Positions 1 through 9,545 of a DNA stretch of 32,450 nt are shown piece by piece (the first letter of the stretch is position 1; each line of letters starts with the position of its first letter). The translations under genes were made by a program, and so were the position numbers. The DNA comes from Perkinsus olseni (Eukaryota > Perkinsozoa > Perkinsida > Perkinsidae). The stretch is taken from positions 1 through 32,450 of the forward strand of contig JABANP010000561.1 in NCBI GenBank assembly GCA_013115135.1, given 5' to 3'. The notes under the pieces are model-generated. The model saw only the letters and a list, made by a program, of their open reading frames with translations. It was not told the origin of the DNA and made no database searches.

Positions 1-430
1 GTATGAGCCGACTCCTGCGTCTCGCTGCCCAGGGAAGCTTGAGGCGCCCGCAGGGGCTCGTTAAGCGCTTGGAACGTAGCCTGAGAGCGTTGTTCCTCGC
101 CGGGTGATACCGCGTGGACACCGTTGACGCGTAACGCAACATTAATATAGATGTCTCCCCGAAAGATAGACGAAAGCAGGTTGTGCCACGGGAGTTGGCC
201 AAAGAAGGGCTTCCCATTCAAAGTCCGTTAGAGTTGAACACTAGCGTTCGACAGTCGAACTAGTGTTTAACGCATAACGCAAGGCGATATGCCCTCAAGA
301 GTCGCTTATAACGCGTGAAACGTGAAATGTCTTATACATACTGGGTGTCAAACGCGTAATGACTTGGGGGTTACGCGAAGCGCTTGAGTGTTAGCTAGCT
401 CTCACTAGCGCTTGGTGTTCACGGCTAATC
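1..430. repeat. Dispersed repeat, copy 1, left part
   Basis: This stretch aligns by eye with about 8704-9222. Shared words include GAGCCGACTCCTGC, GGCCAAAGAAGGGCTTC, GCGATATGCCCTCAA and the AAACGTGAAATGT-type block. Identity looks roughly 75-80 percent with small indels. It is rich in the words AACGCGT and TAACGC, and no protein frame is conserved between the two copies. The repeat continues at 1215-1660 after an interruption by the fold-back element at 512-1194. The class is unknown; it could be an old non-autonomous element or a subtelomere-like repeat. Confidence 0.7.
233..271. repeat. Bulged inverted duplication with 1-nt spacer
   Basis: Left arm 233-252 (AACACTAG, then CG, then TTCGAC at its core), spacer A at 253, right arm 254-271 (GTCGAA then CTAGTGTT). 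The arms pair over about 17 bp with one mismatch and a 2-nt bulge. The related repeat copy at 9086-9110 has only the right-hand arm, so the second arm was probably gained here. Confidence 0.7.
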
Positions 431-560
431 GTAAGTGGGGCTGAAGTGGGCTTCAATGCACCCAAAATTTGACCCCATCATCGTGTTACCCATAGCTCAC
501 TGCCTCGACTTAGACTTGGAGACTTACGGGCTGTTCAATAGACGAGCGCGAGTTTGTTCC

Positions 561-587
561 CAGGAACGTTCTTCAAGAACGTTCCTG
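561..587. repeat. Inverted duplication, 13-bp arms, 1-nt spacer
   Basis: CAGGAACGTTCTT at 561-573, spacer C at 574, exact complement at 575-587. A second one with 9-bp arms (CACGTTCTT, spacer G) lies at 658-676. Both are inside the fold-back element. Confidence 0.85.
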
Positions 588-764
588 AGATTGTGTTCAA
601 TAAACACGTTCCTGGAAAGTTTCGGGAACGTGCCCAGGCATGAACTTCAGGCATGTTCACGTTCTTGAAGAACGTGCCTCAGGAACGTTCCTAGAGCGTG
701 AATCGCGCTCCGCTCCGCTACGACAAGCAAGTCCAAAGAGGGCTCTGAACTTCGCGGAAGCCCA

Positions 765-836
765 GCGAATTTAGCTCAGTACGTAGAGCGGCTGACTATC
801 GCCCTGGTGGCCCGGGTTCGACCCCTGACAATAGAC
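765..836 (+). pseudogene. tRNA-like sequence (degenerate tRNA or tRNA-derived SINE head)
   Basis: An A-box-like TAGCTCAGTACG (772-783) with a perfect D-stem (GCTC/GAGC) and a B-box GGTTCGACCCC (815-825) are correctly spaced. The T-stem nearly pairs. No anticodon stem or acceptor stem can be formed, so it is not a working tRNA. The internal polymerase III boxes suggest a tRNA relic or the head of a SINE inside the fold-back element. Confidence 0.55.
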
Positions 837-1214
837 AAGCCCTCAGAGTTAAGAATGGCGAGGGCAGTACTAGCAGTAGAGGGCAGCGGTCGGTGGCGAG
901 TCTCGCTGGCACCATCCCGGAGGCCGAACCACTCTGTGAGGACGAAATCCGAGAGAGTGTCACGCGCCACAAAATTCTCAGGAACGGTTAGACTGTTCCT
1001 GAAATTTAAGTTCCTGGGAACGTGTTCAGGAACGTGCTCAACGTCTTATGAACATTCCTGGGCAGGTTCCTGGGAATGTTCCTAGGAACGTTCCTAGCGT
1101 GCGTTTTCTGAACAAGACTTGTGCATTCCCGTTCCTGGGAACGTTCCTGAAACTCAGGAACGGTTTATTGAACAGCCCGTTAGTGACCAAGTCTTGGTGA
1201 TGTGGTTGATTAGA

Positions 1215-1660
1215 CTGGGTGATTGTTCGAGAAGCGTTCTTGCCGGTTTCAACTCGTTATAACACAGTGTAACGCGTGCAAATGGTCGCTTTTCACACGT
1301 GTAGCCTACACGGTGCAGTGAGTAACACGTTTTACTGATGTCATCCTGCCGCAGGATTCCTGCGTACTACACGTTATAACGCGTTGTTGCCCCTTACACT
1401 AGCGCCAGTAGTGCTGCGCTACCGCGCGAAGTAACATGAGTACACGGCACATCGCGTGAAAGTGTTTCCCCGCGGCGGCGATGCTCCAGTGAAGTTTCAG
1501 TGAAAGCCCCGAACAAAGCAGCTGTCTTTGGCCTACGGTCTCGCAGTTGTTTCTGACACTCTTCGGGTGGCAGCTGCTCGAACGCTTCGTTCACAATGCG
1601 TCGTTCGACAATCCGTCGTTCGAATGCATTGAGTAAACGCCAGGGTATAGCCGCTATACT
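1215..1660. repeat. Dispersed repeat, copy 1, right part
   Basis: Matches about 9335-9545: the shared blocks are GAGAAGCGTTCTTG-like, TTATAACAC, and a CTAGCGCCAGTAGTGCTGCG-like block. It contains several AACGCGT words and short 7-bp inverted repeats with 1-nt spacers at 1343-1357 and 1645-1659, which could be chance. From 1660 to 1900 nothing is recognised. Confidence 0.6.
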
Positions 1661-1902
1661 ATAGCGTTTAGTGAGTCAAGGGCTAGCGTTCGCCCACTGA
1701 ACTCCAGACCATAGTCTGAAGATAGACTTTACCCTTGCTGGCTATAGTCAGATTGTAACGTGCCTTAATAACGAGCAATACATGAATTAGTCATCACGTC
1801 TTCCTGCTCTAAGGCTTCGACCGACTTCTTCTGCATCTTCCTCCATCCTCGCGGTCACCGTCCCAGTCGCCAGTCGTCCGACGCTTCCTCCCGCTGCTGC
1901 TA

Positions 1903-2868
1903 TTTATTTTTTCTTTTTTTATAGCAAATATTCAATGGTGGGCCTCGTACAAAACAGAGGCGAAAAAAGTTGTGCCTGCCCGGCACTACAATAAGCCCCT
2001 GCGAGCATCGAGATACTGCATGAGGGCCGAACAAAGTTGATTGAAGGACTTGCGGCGTGCCGCGTGTTCCCCACCGGCGCCCCACAGTCACACTCTGGCG
2101 AGTTGACCACCCCGCATCTATAGAGATGGGCTGGGGTTGGGACCCTTCCGAATACAACGGCACTGCTAGCTGACGTGACTTCCCCGCGGATCCACAAACG
2201 AGCGTGTGAAGCGCAGTAAAAGAAGTCATTGACAGAAGTGCCCAGGCTGGCTCTCTTGTCTGGCCACCACTTGCGCAGTGACAGACGGCCAGCTTCAATC
2301 TGATATCGCCGGAGGGTCCTCACACTGATTTCCGTCTCCGCGGAGACTTCCCTCATAGAGGCACCCTTGGCTGCTAGCTCGTCGGCCCGCTCATTGGCAC
2401 TGATGGAGCTGTGCCCGGGGACCCACCGTAGTGATACCCTGTCAGGGATTTCGGACAAGGACAGATGAATCTGCCTCGCCTTATCCTATCGGGCCGTGGA
2501 TGTTCGAGACGACAGGATTTTGAGCACAGCTTGAGAGTCCGTGAAGATCTCCCAATTCTCATCGCCTGCCATCGAGACAATCCAGCGGACTGCTTCGAGG
2601 ACTCCGAGGAGTTCACAGTCCGTAATCGTAGCGTAGGGGGAGAGCTTCCAAAAGTTGGAATGGACCTCTACACCCCCACGATAAACCACCATAGCAGCGC
2701 CGGTCTTGACGACCTTTACCACCGAGCCATCCGTGAAGGTGGCATTCTTAGTTCAAAGAGCCTCAAGCGCGTAGCTCTTGGCCTCCTCACGCTCCGCGAT
2801 GGTTGTCGAGACCCGGGGATGCCATTGGGACATTTGATGCGATGCGGTTGTCCATGAAAACGGTGAAT
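1903..2868 (-). pseudogene. Non-LTR retrotransposon 3' end: RNase H domain and C-terminal Cys motif, broken
   Basis: Read on the minus strand, one frame runs from about 2850 to 1919 and carries an RNase HI domain: FTDGS (first catalytic Asp region), CELLGVLEAV, FTDSQAVLKIL, then VSLRWVPGHSSI and NERADELAAKGA. After it come GRVPTPAHLYRCG and CDCGAPVGNTRHA, like the Cys/His tail of Jockey/I-type LINEs. Two in-frame stops break it (2753-2755 and 2486-2488). An A-rich tail on the minus strand (1902-1922 read as poly-A-like) marks the 3' end. The reverse transcriptase is absent, and the segment stops where the inverted-repeat-bounded region begins at about 2869. It is a dead, 5'-truncated LINE. 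The family and the domain are clear; the subfamily is a guess. Confidence 0.88.
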
Positions 2869-2984
2869 CCTGAAAATGGTGAATCGGAAGAAATTACACG
2901 CGAACCCTGATAATGGTGAAGGCACGAGCCTACGAAATTATTGGCATGGCCCAATTGCAACGGTGCAATCGTCATCATCAAAAG

Positions 2985-3045
2985 GTTGGTCAAGTGGTTT
3001 AGTTTCTGAGCTGTGTATCGGACGTTCCGGGTTCAAATCTCAGGT
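2985..3045 (+). other. Weak tRNA-like boxes
   Basis: TGGTCAAGTGGT (2987-2998) resembles a tRNA A-box and GGTTCAAATCT (3030-3040) a B-box, at plausible spacing. Stems do not form well. It is either a decayed tRNA-Ser/Leu-like relic near the left end of the 2.4-kb element or chance. Confidence 0.25.
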
Positions 3046-3619
3046 GATATTAGTGAATTAGTCGATTTAATTTGAAGTGGTTTTTGGCAAAAACTGCATG
3101 CAAAAACTTTTTGCTGGATGTATATGTCAGTCCTACCTGAAGGTTTCGAATGCAGTGACGCGATGGACAAGTTAGCCTGGGCAAGTTACCTGGTTCAGAA
3201 ATGGATAAGTGCTGTATTTGTCTGTATTGCCTCATTTCTTCCTCTTTATTCCTCATGATCGTTGTAGTACTAGTAGAACTTTTCTACTACAGTATTTCTT
3301 ACCCTTCTCGCTGTACTATGAACTCGAACACTTTGAACACATATGAAAATCGCCTGTTGCCAGTGTCAACTTGCCACTAGTGAATCTCTCCGAGAGATTT
3401 TCTCGATGGTCTCGACGCTCTTCTCATTCCAAATCTACACTCAGCTTTCATTTTCGTATATGCATACCCGTCACCATCATAATGGAATGCCACGCATCGA
3501 CAGCTTCGTACTCATATTATATGAGTCATATACTGTACGAGCCAGAACACGACAAAGGCGAAGAGTGGGAAGACATAACCTAAGAGAGCGGCATCTCATT
3601 GCCGAGGTTATCGGTGAGG

Positions 3620-4720
3620 TACCTTCTTAGCCCGATGTCAAGGCGACCCCAGGCAGGCATTGGGGCCTACCGCAGTATCATCCATCTCGTCTCCCCCCGG
3701 CACCAAAGCCTTCAGCTGTTCCGTGATGAGGACGTCCGGCAGAGGTGTAGCCTGCGAGACCCCACCAATGGTCGGGTTGATAGCGGACACAGCTCAAAGT
3801 TTGACCCTCAAACCCTGAGAGCCTCTCTATCCATACCGCTTATGAATTGTTCCTCTTCGGTCAGACGACAGTCGGGCCCACCTGTGATCAGAGTCTACCC
3901 GTCCTACGAGGGACAGGGAACCATGACCAGCTGTACTACTAATTTCCCGTCCACTCGATAACTAGGCTACGCACCACAACGAGCAGTGCTCGTCGAGCAC
4001 TCGCTCAGAGACCATCAGCCGGCCAAAGTGACACTCTCACGCCAGTACCTGGACTGCCAGGCTTCTTCAGAACCTCCACTTCCCTCTCCAGGCCAGCAGT
4101 CTGTTGGTCGAATGCCGCGCACTCGTTAGAGACCCTGTGCTCCAGGCCAGTACCAATTTCCTCCAGCCTCTCCAATAGCTACCACTACCACCAACATCCA
4201 CTTCACGGCGTCCCAGCTCACCCTTCGGTCCCTCTCCACCCACAGCTGCCGTTCACTGCTCGTGCTATCGCCGAGCTCTCTGATCTCCTTCTGAAGGGCC
4301 GATGCATCCACCAGCAGCATCGAAGGAAGCTCCCCTCGGAGCATGCCCCTCTCTAGCGTGGTCGTGCCTACCACCGCACCCATGCCCCTCAGACCCTGGG
4401 TCTCACGGAGGGCGCTTCGTTCAACAGAGACATAGTCTATGCAAGCCCGGTTATTCGGTGCTCCTCCGAGGACCTGACAAAGCAGCTCTCAAGCAGCACC
4501 CGTTGGGACTCAGAGACACCCTAATCCCGTAGAAGTACCTCCGCCTGGCGGCCTCCTTTCCAATGACCTTATCGAATCCAATAAATCTCTCACCCACCGA
4601 CACCAGTTGACTACGCAGTCTCTCAGACGTTGCTTCGCTGCTCCTTGTAGGCGTGGGTAACTGGTCTACTGCCCGAGACTTGTGTATACTATACTACCCG
4701 CTGCCATCTCTCCGACAATG
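3620..4720 (-). pseudogene. Decayed, unrecognised coding region inside the 2.4-kb element
   Basis: On the minus strand, protein-like stretches follow one another in shifting frames. They include RLRSQLVSVGERFIGFDK (near 4600), a long frame 4383-4126 containing MLLVDASALQKEIRELG and SERQLWVERDRRVSWD, then GLEREVEVLKK (near 4060) and ITEQLKALVPGGDEMDD (near 3700). The composition is charged and heptad-like, suggesting coiled coil. Stops and frame changes separate the pieces, so no intact protein can be read. I recognise no family. It may be a dead gene carried by the inverted-repeat element. The remaining parts of the element (3060-3600 and 4730-5160) show nothing recognisable. Confidence 0.35.
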
Positions 4721-5400
4721 ACCCTGCCAACTGAAGCATCCCTCACTCACTCAACAACTTTCTCAATAGAAGCCACGAACACTTGTTAAAGTTTTTCATC
4801 AGAATTCTTCTCTGCTGCCCCTCGAGCGTCCTGCAACAGCAGTTTACTCGTCCCGGGAGTGAGCCCGTCCTCTGCCCTCATATTCCCATGAGGTTGCCAG
4901 TAACCTCCCTATCCACCGGCTTGCCGTCCGTTACGTCAACTCGTGGCAGTCCGAGGCACTAGCAAGAAAAGTTTAGAATTTACCCGCGGGCTCAATATGA
5001 CGACATTTCCCGCCTCCTGCCAAGTAACCCATAACTTGCCCATGTACTAACATAGTACTATGTGAAGGACTCAGGATACAGAGTTGGGTTGGTTCAGGAA
5101 GGAGCGGTACAAAAGTCAGCGTATCATTTAATTTCGTCCATCTCGAGGCGGGCGAGATTGGTGTTCACCATTATCAGGCTTTCACCATTTTAGTGGGTCG
5201 AGAACTCGGGAGAACTCGGATTTTCTCGCCCTTCACCATTTTCAGGCGGGACCGATGCGATTATCTGCTGTTGTGACTATGTACGCTTGACAAGCACTTA
5301 CAATGTAAGTGAGTAGCCATTTGTCTTTGCAGTAATTCCCCAATACTTTCCGATCTGCTCTGCTCCTCGCCCCTTCTGCGAGTGATCATCCCGTCCGCCG

Positions 5401-5444
5401 TATCAACAGTTGATAGGAGTAGTTGATATCAACTACTACTATCA
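5401..5444. repeat. Nested palindromes
   Basis: A 34-bp palindrome with one mismatch spans 5411-5444 (core AGTAGTTGATATCAACTACT, no spacer). It overlaps a 7-bp-arm, 1-nt-spacer palindrome (TATCAAC, A, GTTGATA) at 5401-5415. Apart from this and the 5595-5680 repeat, 5247-6026 shows no supported gene. Confidence 0.8.
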
Positions 5445-5594
5445 TCAGAGTACAGCTTTGGTTATTCTATCGCCGGTCCAGTTGCTCATCCCCCTACTCA
5501 ACTATATTATCAGTAGAAGGTATCTGCATCAGATCCGGGAGGGTTACGTTATTGAGTTATCATGGTTGTCAACAACAGTACATACACTACTATA

Positions 5595-5680
5595 GAATTG
5601 AACACAACAGACGCTGATGAAGAAAGCTGGGAATCCCAGCTTTCTTCGCCTGGGATACACTGTGACGATGTCCTACTATA
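5595..5680 (+). repeat. Repeat shared with the end of the window, carrying an inverted duplication
   Basis: This segment aligns with 32399-32450 (shared words GAACACAA, GACG-TTGATGA-like, GAAAGCTGGGA, CTGTGAC). Here the word GAAGAAAGCTGGGA (5619-5632) is followed by spacer A and its exact complement (5634-5647), then by a return to CTGGGATAC. The copy at 32399 has a single arm running straight into TACTCTG. The extra sequence is therefore an insertion in this copy with the shape of a template switch. Confidence 0.75.
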
Positions 5681-6026
5681 AGTCGCCCTGAATGGCTATA
5701 ACAATAAAATCATGAGGGCCCGGGAACGTCGTCCCCAGAGCCGTCTAAAAAATCTGTTCTGAGCGCCTGTGATAATGAAATCATCGAGGTCGCAAAATGC
5801 TGCCTCTGAAAATAGCAGGGCTATTTCTTGCTCGTATAAGCCTGCTCATCCGTCAATCATCTTCATCCTCCCTGCAAAGGCACGGGAAAAGCCTGCACCA
5901 CCACGCACGACGCTTGGGCTTCCACTCGAATGTGGTGAGCTGGGTTCGCTTAACGACCTGAGAAGCACGATCGTGTCCGAGATGGAAATTATAGACAAAT
6001 CTATGGAAATGAAGATGAGAAATAAA

Positions 6027-7683
6027 TCAATCGAGGTAAAAATATATTCGTAATAGCGGTAATAGCGGCAATTTGAGCCCTACACTGGAAATAGTGTCCT
6101 TATTCACGACGTTGACGAAGATTCTGCCACTTGTGGGGTCCTCTCGGACTGCCATACCGGCTTCTCTAGCAACATTGTACCTGACAAAAGTGTGCTCCAC
6201 CTGTACGGCCCAGAGCGGAGCCGATCGTGGAAAAATTGCTAGCTCCGTCTTGAGGCGCTTTCTTGCCACACATCAACGACATGAGGTAAGTGGGTCGATT
6301 CTTGACTCACCCATCACGTCGCTGGACATTGAGTATGATGTCTGGAGTGAGCGTGCCACCAGAAGCCAGGGCCTCCTGGAGCTCCTCCTGGGTGATGTAG
6401 GCGATGATCATAGCATCGACACCGGGCCTAGACAGACCCAACTGCTAGGTGAACTCTATGGTGCTACTTACCGTCTGAAGAGGATCATAGTATCACCATC
6501 ACTGAGCTGGGCCACGTCGGTGAGTTCATGTTGTCCAGGAAACTGAGGAAGGGGCCAAAGTAGGACAATCGAGGGGCGGGCTGCTGTCCGAGGGACCAGC
6601 CAGTCCGGCAAGACATCTGTAACAACCCAAGAGGGATAGAATAATGGCGAAGGTAAGGGAGAACGACAGCGCCAGCTTTGTAGAGGAGTGGGGGTTACCT
6701 CCACATAGAAGCGTTTCACGGTTCTTCCATCGTATGCGAAACCGAGGAATACCACATTTCCCGAACTCGGTGGTGGCACCACGCCGCGACCACGAGGGCA
6801 AAACATGAGTAGAGAACCACGAGGGAGAACATCGGAATCTGAGCACAACGCTGGTGGCGAGCGCAGCTGCCAGGACCCACGTTCACACTGGACGCTGAGA
6901 ATCGCCTCGGGGGCCCTGTCTGAGGGACATTCACGGAAGATCTCGGAGATCTCCATGTCTTGGCTCTGTCTTGACTCGACTCCATCGGGGAATCTGAAAG
7001 TAATGAGCCCTGGGAGTCAGTGGAGGATCGCCTTACTTCAACACAGTCCGGGGCTTCTCATAGCTAACGATCAAATCTCCTGCGCCACCACCTTCATAAG
7101 TGCCTTCCGACAGCCAAGCCTTCAGCATCGCCTAAAGAGAACAGTAGTACCAGAAGGCCACTTAACACGGCCTGGAAGCCGCTGCATGATGACTCACCTT
7201 CGCTGGATCTATACCGTATAGTTCTGCCGTTAGTGTCATACATAGGGTCTATGGTGGCTTCACGGATAACAAAGCGGTCACCGACGGTCGGCAAGGCCGT
7301 CATTCGTATGAATACTCTGAATAACGACTACAAAGCTGCTGGTAGCCAGGCTTCGCTCATCGATACTCACCCTCTGTCGCTGATGGCGAGGAGTTGAAGG
7401 CCATCCGGTGAAGCGAGGAGCGAGGAAAGACCGCGAAAGCGTGATCCTCTAGGATCGTCTGCGTCCCTGAGCTCTAGGGTCTGCACATGCTCCAGCGTGC
7501 CTGAGGTTGATACGCTTGGAGAACACTAACCCGGGGCTTCAGCTCACCATGAGGGGTATCGAAGGAGACCTCTGTGTCTTCTCTCCAGAAGGGCACGCTC
7601 CTCTGATCAAGATTCACAACTCTACCCTGGTCGGCCACTGAGCCGAGAACAGCAGCCAACGGGAAGACAGAGGCAATGAGCAT
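6027..7683 (-). CDS. Secreted phytase-like esterase-fold protein (PF13449-like), seven exons, one frameshift
   Basis: Predicted exons, minus strand: 7683-7531, 7480-7371, 7316-7198, 7131-7037, 6993-6472, 6427-6311, 6261-6027. The introns are 43-66 nt with GT-AG ends, and phases match at every junction. The start is the ATG at 7683, which opens a signal peptide (MLIASVFPLAAVLGS). Motifs in order resemble the 'esterase-like activity of phytase' beta-propeller family: RGLSSLLASPDG with LLAISDRG, FVIREATIDPMYD, DAEGLAVG with GDLIVSYE, SDRAPEAILSV, and LTDVAQLSDGDTMILFRR. Expected length is about 450 residues, normal for the family. Exon 4 is 95 nt, one base too long for its phases. DAEGLAV and GDLIVSYE lie in different frames, so there is a one-base insertion near 7100-7115, or a sequence error. 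Substrate is unknown; secretion is inferred from the signal peptide. Confidence 0.75.
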
Positions 7684-8045
7684 GGATGCACTGTCAGCTG
7701 AACGTGGAAGAGAATCGGGCAGGAGGCGCTGAACTCAAGTGGCGTCTCAACTGCATGGAGCTTATGAAATCATCGTGTAACATCATATGTATCAAACTCA
7801 TGGCGATGGTAGCACTAGTGATACAGCCACTATCGTCACTGGATCGTACTGGTTGTAGGGCAGCGCCTGTAGCCCTGTTCCGGGGTGTCGTTCAGATTGA
7901 TGAACCGGGCCCAGTTCACGTCCTTCGAGCGGCTACGGATGCATCACATTGCAGCTGTCCGGGGAAGCCCAAGCGCTGAGAGACCCAGGCAGAACGCGAG
8001 TTGTGGTTGTAGTCCGTTATGAATGGCCATGTCGTCTGGGATGAG
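7684..8045. other. Intergenic, probable promoter side of the 6027-7683 gene
   Basis: It lies upstream of the minus-strand secreted-protein gene. No conserved frame, tRNA or repeat was seen here. No recognisable core promoter motif was found. Confidence 0.4.
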
Positions 8046-8254
8046 CAATAGTATACCATTAGGGAGGTGCTGGGCAGCATAACAATAGTATACCATTAGG
8101 GAGGTGCTGGGCAGCATAACAATAGTATACCATTAGGGAGGTGCTGGGCAGCATAACAATAGTATACCATTAGGGAGGTGCTGGGCAGCATAACAATAGT
8201 ATACCATTAGGGAGGTGCTGGGCAGCATAACAATAGTATACCATTAGGGAGGTG
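8046..8254. repeat. 37-bp minisatellite, 5.65 perfect copies
   Basis: Units start at 8046, 8083, 8120, 8157, 8194 and 8231 (the last is partial, 24 nt). Each reads CAATAGTATACCATTAGGGA and continues with GGTGCTGGGCAGCATAA. All copies are identical by eye, which indicates recent expansion or homogenisation. There are no spacers. Confidence 0.95.
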
Positions 8255-8263
8255 TTCCTCGGT

Positions 8264-8379
8264 TCATGGTTCATTCTTCCTGAGTCCGACTCTAACAATC
8301 TTAGAGGCCTGCTCTTCGAGCCGAGGCCGATCGAAGCCACAGTTGTGGTACTCCAGGTAAATGTTGCGCAGAGTCCCAA
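8264..8379 (-). CDS. Possible exon, unrecognised
   Basis: On the minus strand a short open frame begins MVGTLRNIYLEYHNCGFD and continues PRLEEQASKIVRVGLRK before a stop near 8264. Its composition is protein-like, but no family is recognised and no second exon could be linked to it across 8400-8700. It ends just beside the minisatellite, so it may be a truncated fragment. Confidence 0.25.
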
Positions 8380-8703
8380 CCATCAATGAACAACTTGATG
8401 GTCGAAGCACGCGCGCGCTAAGCGTTGACCGCTATGCGCACGTGTCAGAATCTACGAGAGTGTGTACTCGGGAGACAACACCGGGGCACAGCACGACTAG
8501 CAAACCCGTCGCGGAGCGATTCAAGGTCGCTGCCTCGATGCCTCAGGTTGAGCATCGGATCAGGCCATCGCTATCGTAGATACTGTGTCAAGGACCACGT
8601 GTCACCATCGAGGACGATTGAAGACACCCACACCCTCGACAGGTCACCTGTTACCATTACCCTCGAGATAAATGTGCGCGGCTCGGAGCCCTGGCTTCCA
8701 CTG

Positions 8704-9545
8704 CCATACGAGCCGACTCCTGCATCTCACTGCCTGGAGATCAGTTGAAGGAAGCTCAAGGCCCCCGCAGGCTTCTTTCAAGCGATTGTGACGTAGCTAC
8801 AGAGTGTTGTTCCTCGCCTGGTGAGTCTACGCAACACGAACATAGATGCCCCTCGAGAGATAGATCAAAGCAGGCTGTGCCACGAGAGTGGGCCAAAGAA
8901 GGGCTTCTCATTCAAAGTCGCTTGTCTTGAAAGGTATCCATCAGGGGCAGGCGCGGGTTGTTGCGAGGCTCTCAACCTGGAATCCAGGCCTTTCGAGTAA
9001 CCAGCTCGATCCAGGTCCTGGATCAAGCTGGTTACTTTCAGGCGGCTCGTTCGCCACCAGGAGGACGCTGGAGTTTTACCCCGTTGTGTCGAACGCTAGT
9101 GTTTAACACATAACACAAAGCGATATGCCCTCAAATACCGCTTTTGCGCGTGAAACGCGAAATGTGTTATACACAATGGGTGTAAAACGTGTGATGACTT
9201 CGCGCTGTTACGTACGAGACTCGCAAACTTTTTTCAGCGGGGTCCCGCGTTGTGAAAGCGGATACTCTCCCGACTACAAATCCAACAAAAGGGGTCTGCA
9301 TCTACGTGATAACTATCACAGCCTATACCCGTGTGTTGGTGGCTCCTGGTGGCTGTTTGAGGAGCGTTCTTGAGGGTTTCAACGCGTTATAACACGTGCT
9401 AATGACCTCTTGAAAAAACGCGTTACTGTGTTCTATACTAGCGCTAGCAGCGCTGCGCTACCACGCAAGGTGAGATAAGTAGGCAACACCACGTCGCGTT
9501 TTCGCGTCAAGCACCGCGCGTGAAACTGCTTTACACATTTTGTCG
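8704..9545. repeat. Dispersed repeat, copy 2
   Basis: Second copy of the repeat seen at 1-430 and 1215-1660, without the fold-back element. Order is conserved: GAGCCGACTCCTGC block (8709), GGCCAAAGAAGGGCTTC block (8890), GCGATATGCCCTCAA (9120), TTATAACAC and the CTAGCGCTAGCAGCGCTGCG block (about 9438). No coding capacity is conserved. It abuts the region where the Dna2-like gene would be expected to have its 5' half. Confidence 0.7.
8996..9036. repeat. Inverted duplication, 20-bp arms, 1-nt spacer
   Basis: The arms AGTAACCAGCT-C-GATCCAGG (8996-9015) and their complement (9017-9036) are separated by a single T, with one mismatch. Copy 1 of the surrounding repeat lacks this structure. Confidence 0.9.

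Larger units (their letters stand above)
512..1194. mobile_element. Fold-back / MITE-like element with 29-bp terminal inverted repeats
   Basis: The ends 512-540 and 1166-1194 are inverted repeats matching at 26 of 29 positions; the core is ACGGGCTGTTCAATA on the left and its complement on the right. Inside each end are many copies of GTTCCTGGGAACGTTCCT-like words in both orientations (550-710 and 966-1165), so the ends can fold on themselves. The centre (765-836) is tRNA-like. No transposase frame is visible. No target-site duplication was found. The related repeat copy at 8704-9545 lacks the element at the matching place, which supports an insertion. Confidence 0.65.
2869..5246. mobile_element. 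2.4-kb segment bounded by iterated inverted repeats
   Basis: The left end has CCTGAAAATGGTGAA (2869-2883) and CCTGATAATGGTGAA (2906-2920), with a weaker third copy just outside (2852-2866). The right end has the exact complements, inner variant first: TTCACCATTATCAGG (5164-5178), a partial copy (5181-5193) and TTCACCATTTTCAGG (5232-5246). Both the outer and the inner variant therefore match perfectly across 2.3 kb in inverted order. This is what transposon ends with repeated binding sites look like. No clear target-site duplication was seen and no transposase was recognised. Its left edge coincides with the truncation point of the LINE relic. Confidence 0.6.

Noticed and set aside
1343..1659. 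7-bp-arm, 1-nt-spacer palindromes at 1343-1357 and 1645-1659
   Set aside because: Arms of 7 bp are expected a few times by chance in 32 kb, so they were not counted in the palindrome class.
6805..7221. 138-codon plus-strand frame
   Set aside because: It lies antisense to exons 3-5 of the phytase-like gene, which has consistent splice phases and family motifs.
8046..8254. 37-bp direct repeats as a CRISPR array
   Set aside because: Units abut with no spacers, there are no cas genes, and the setting is eukaryotic.
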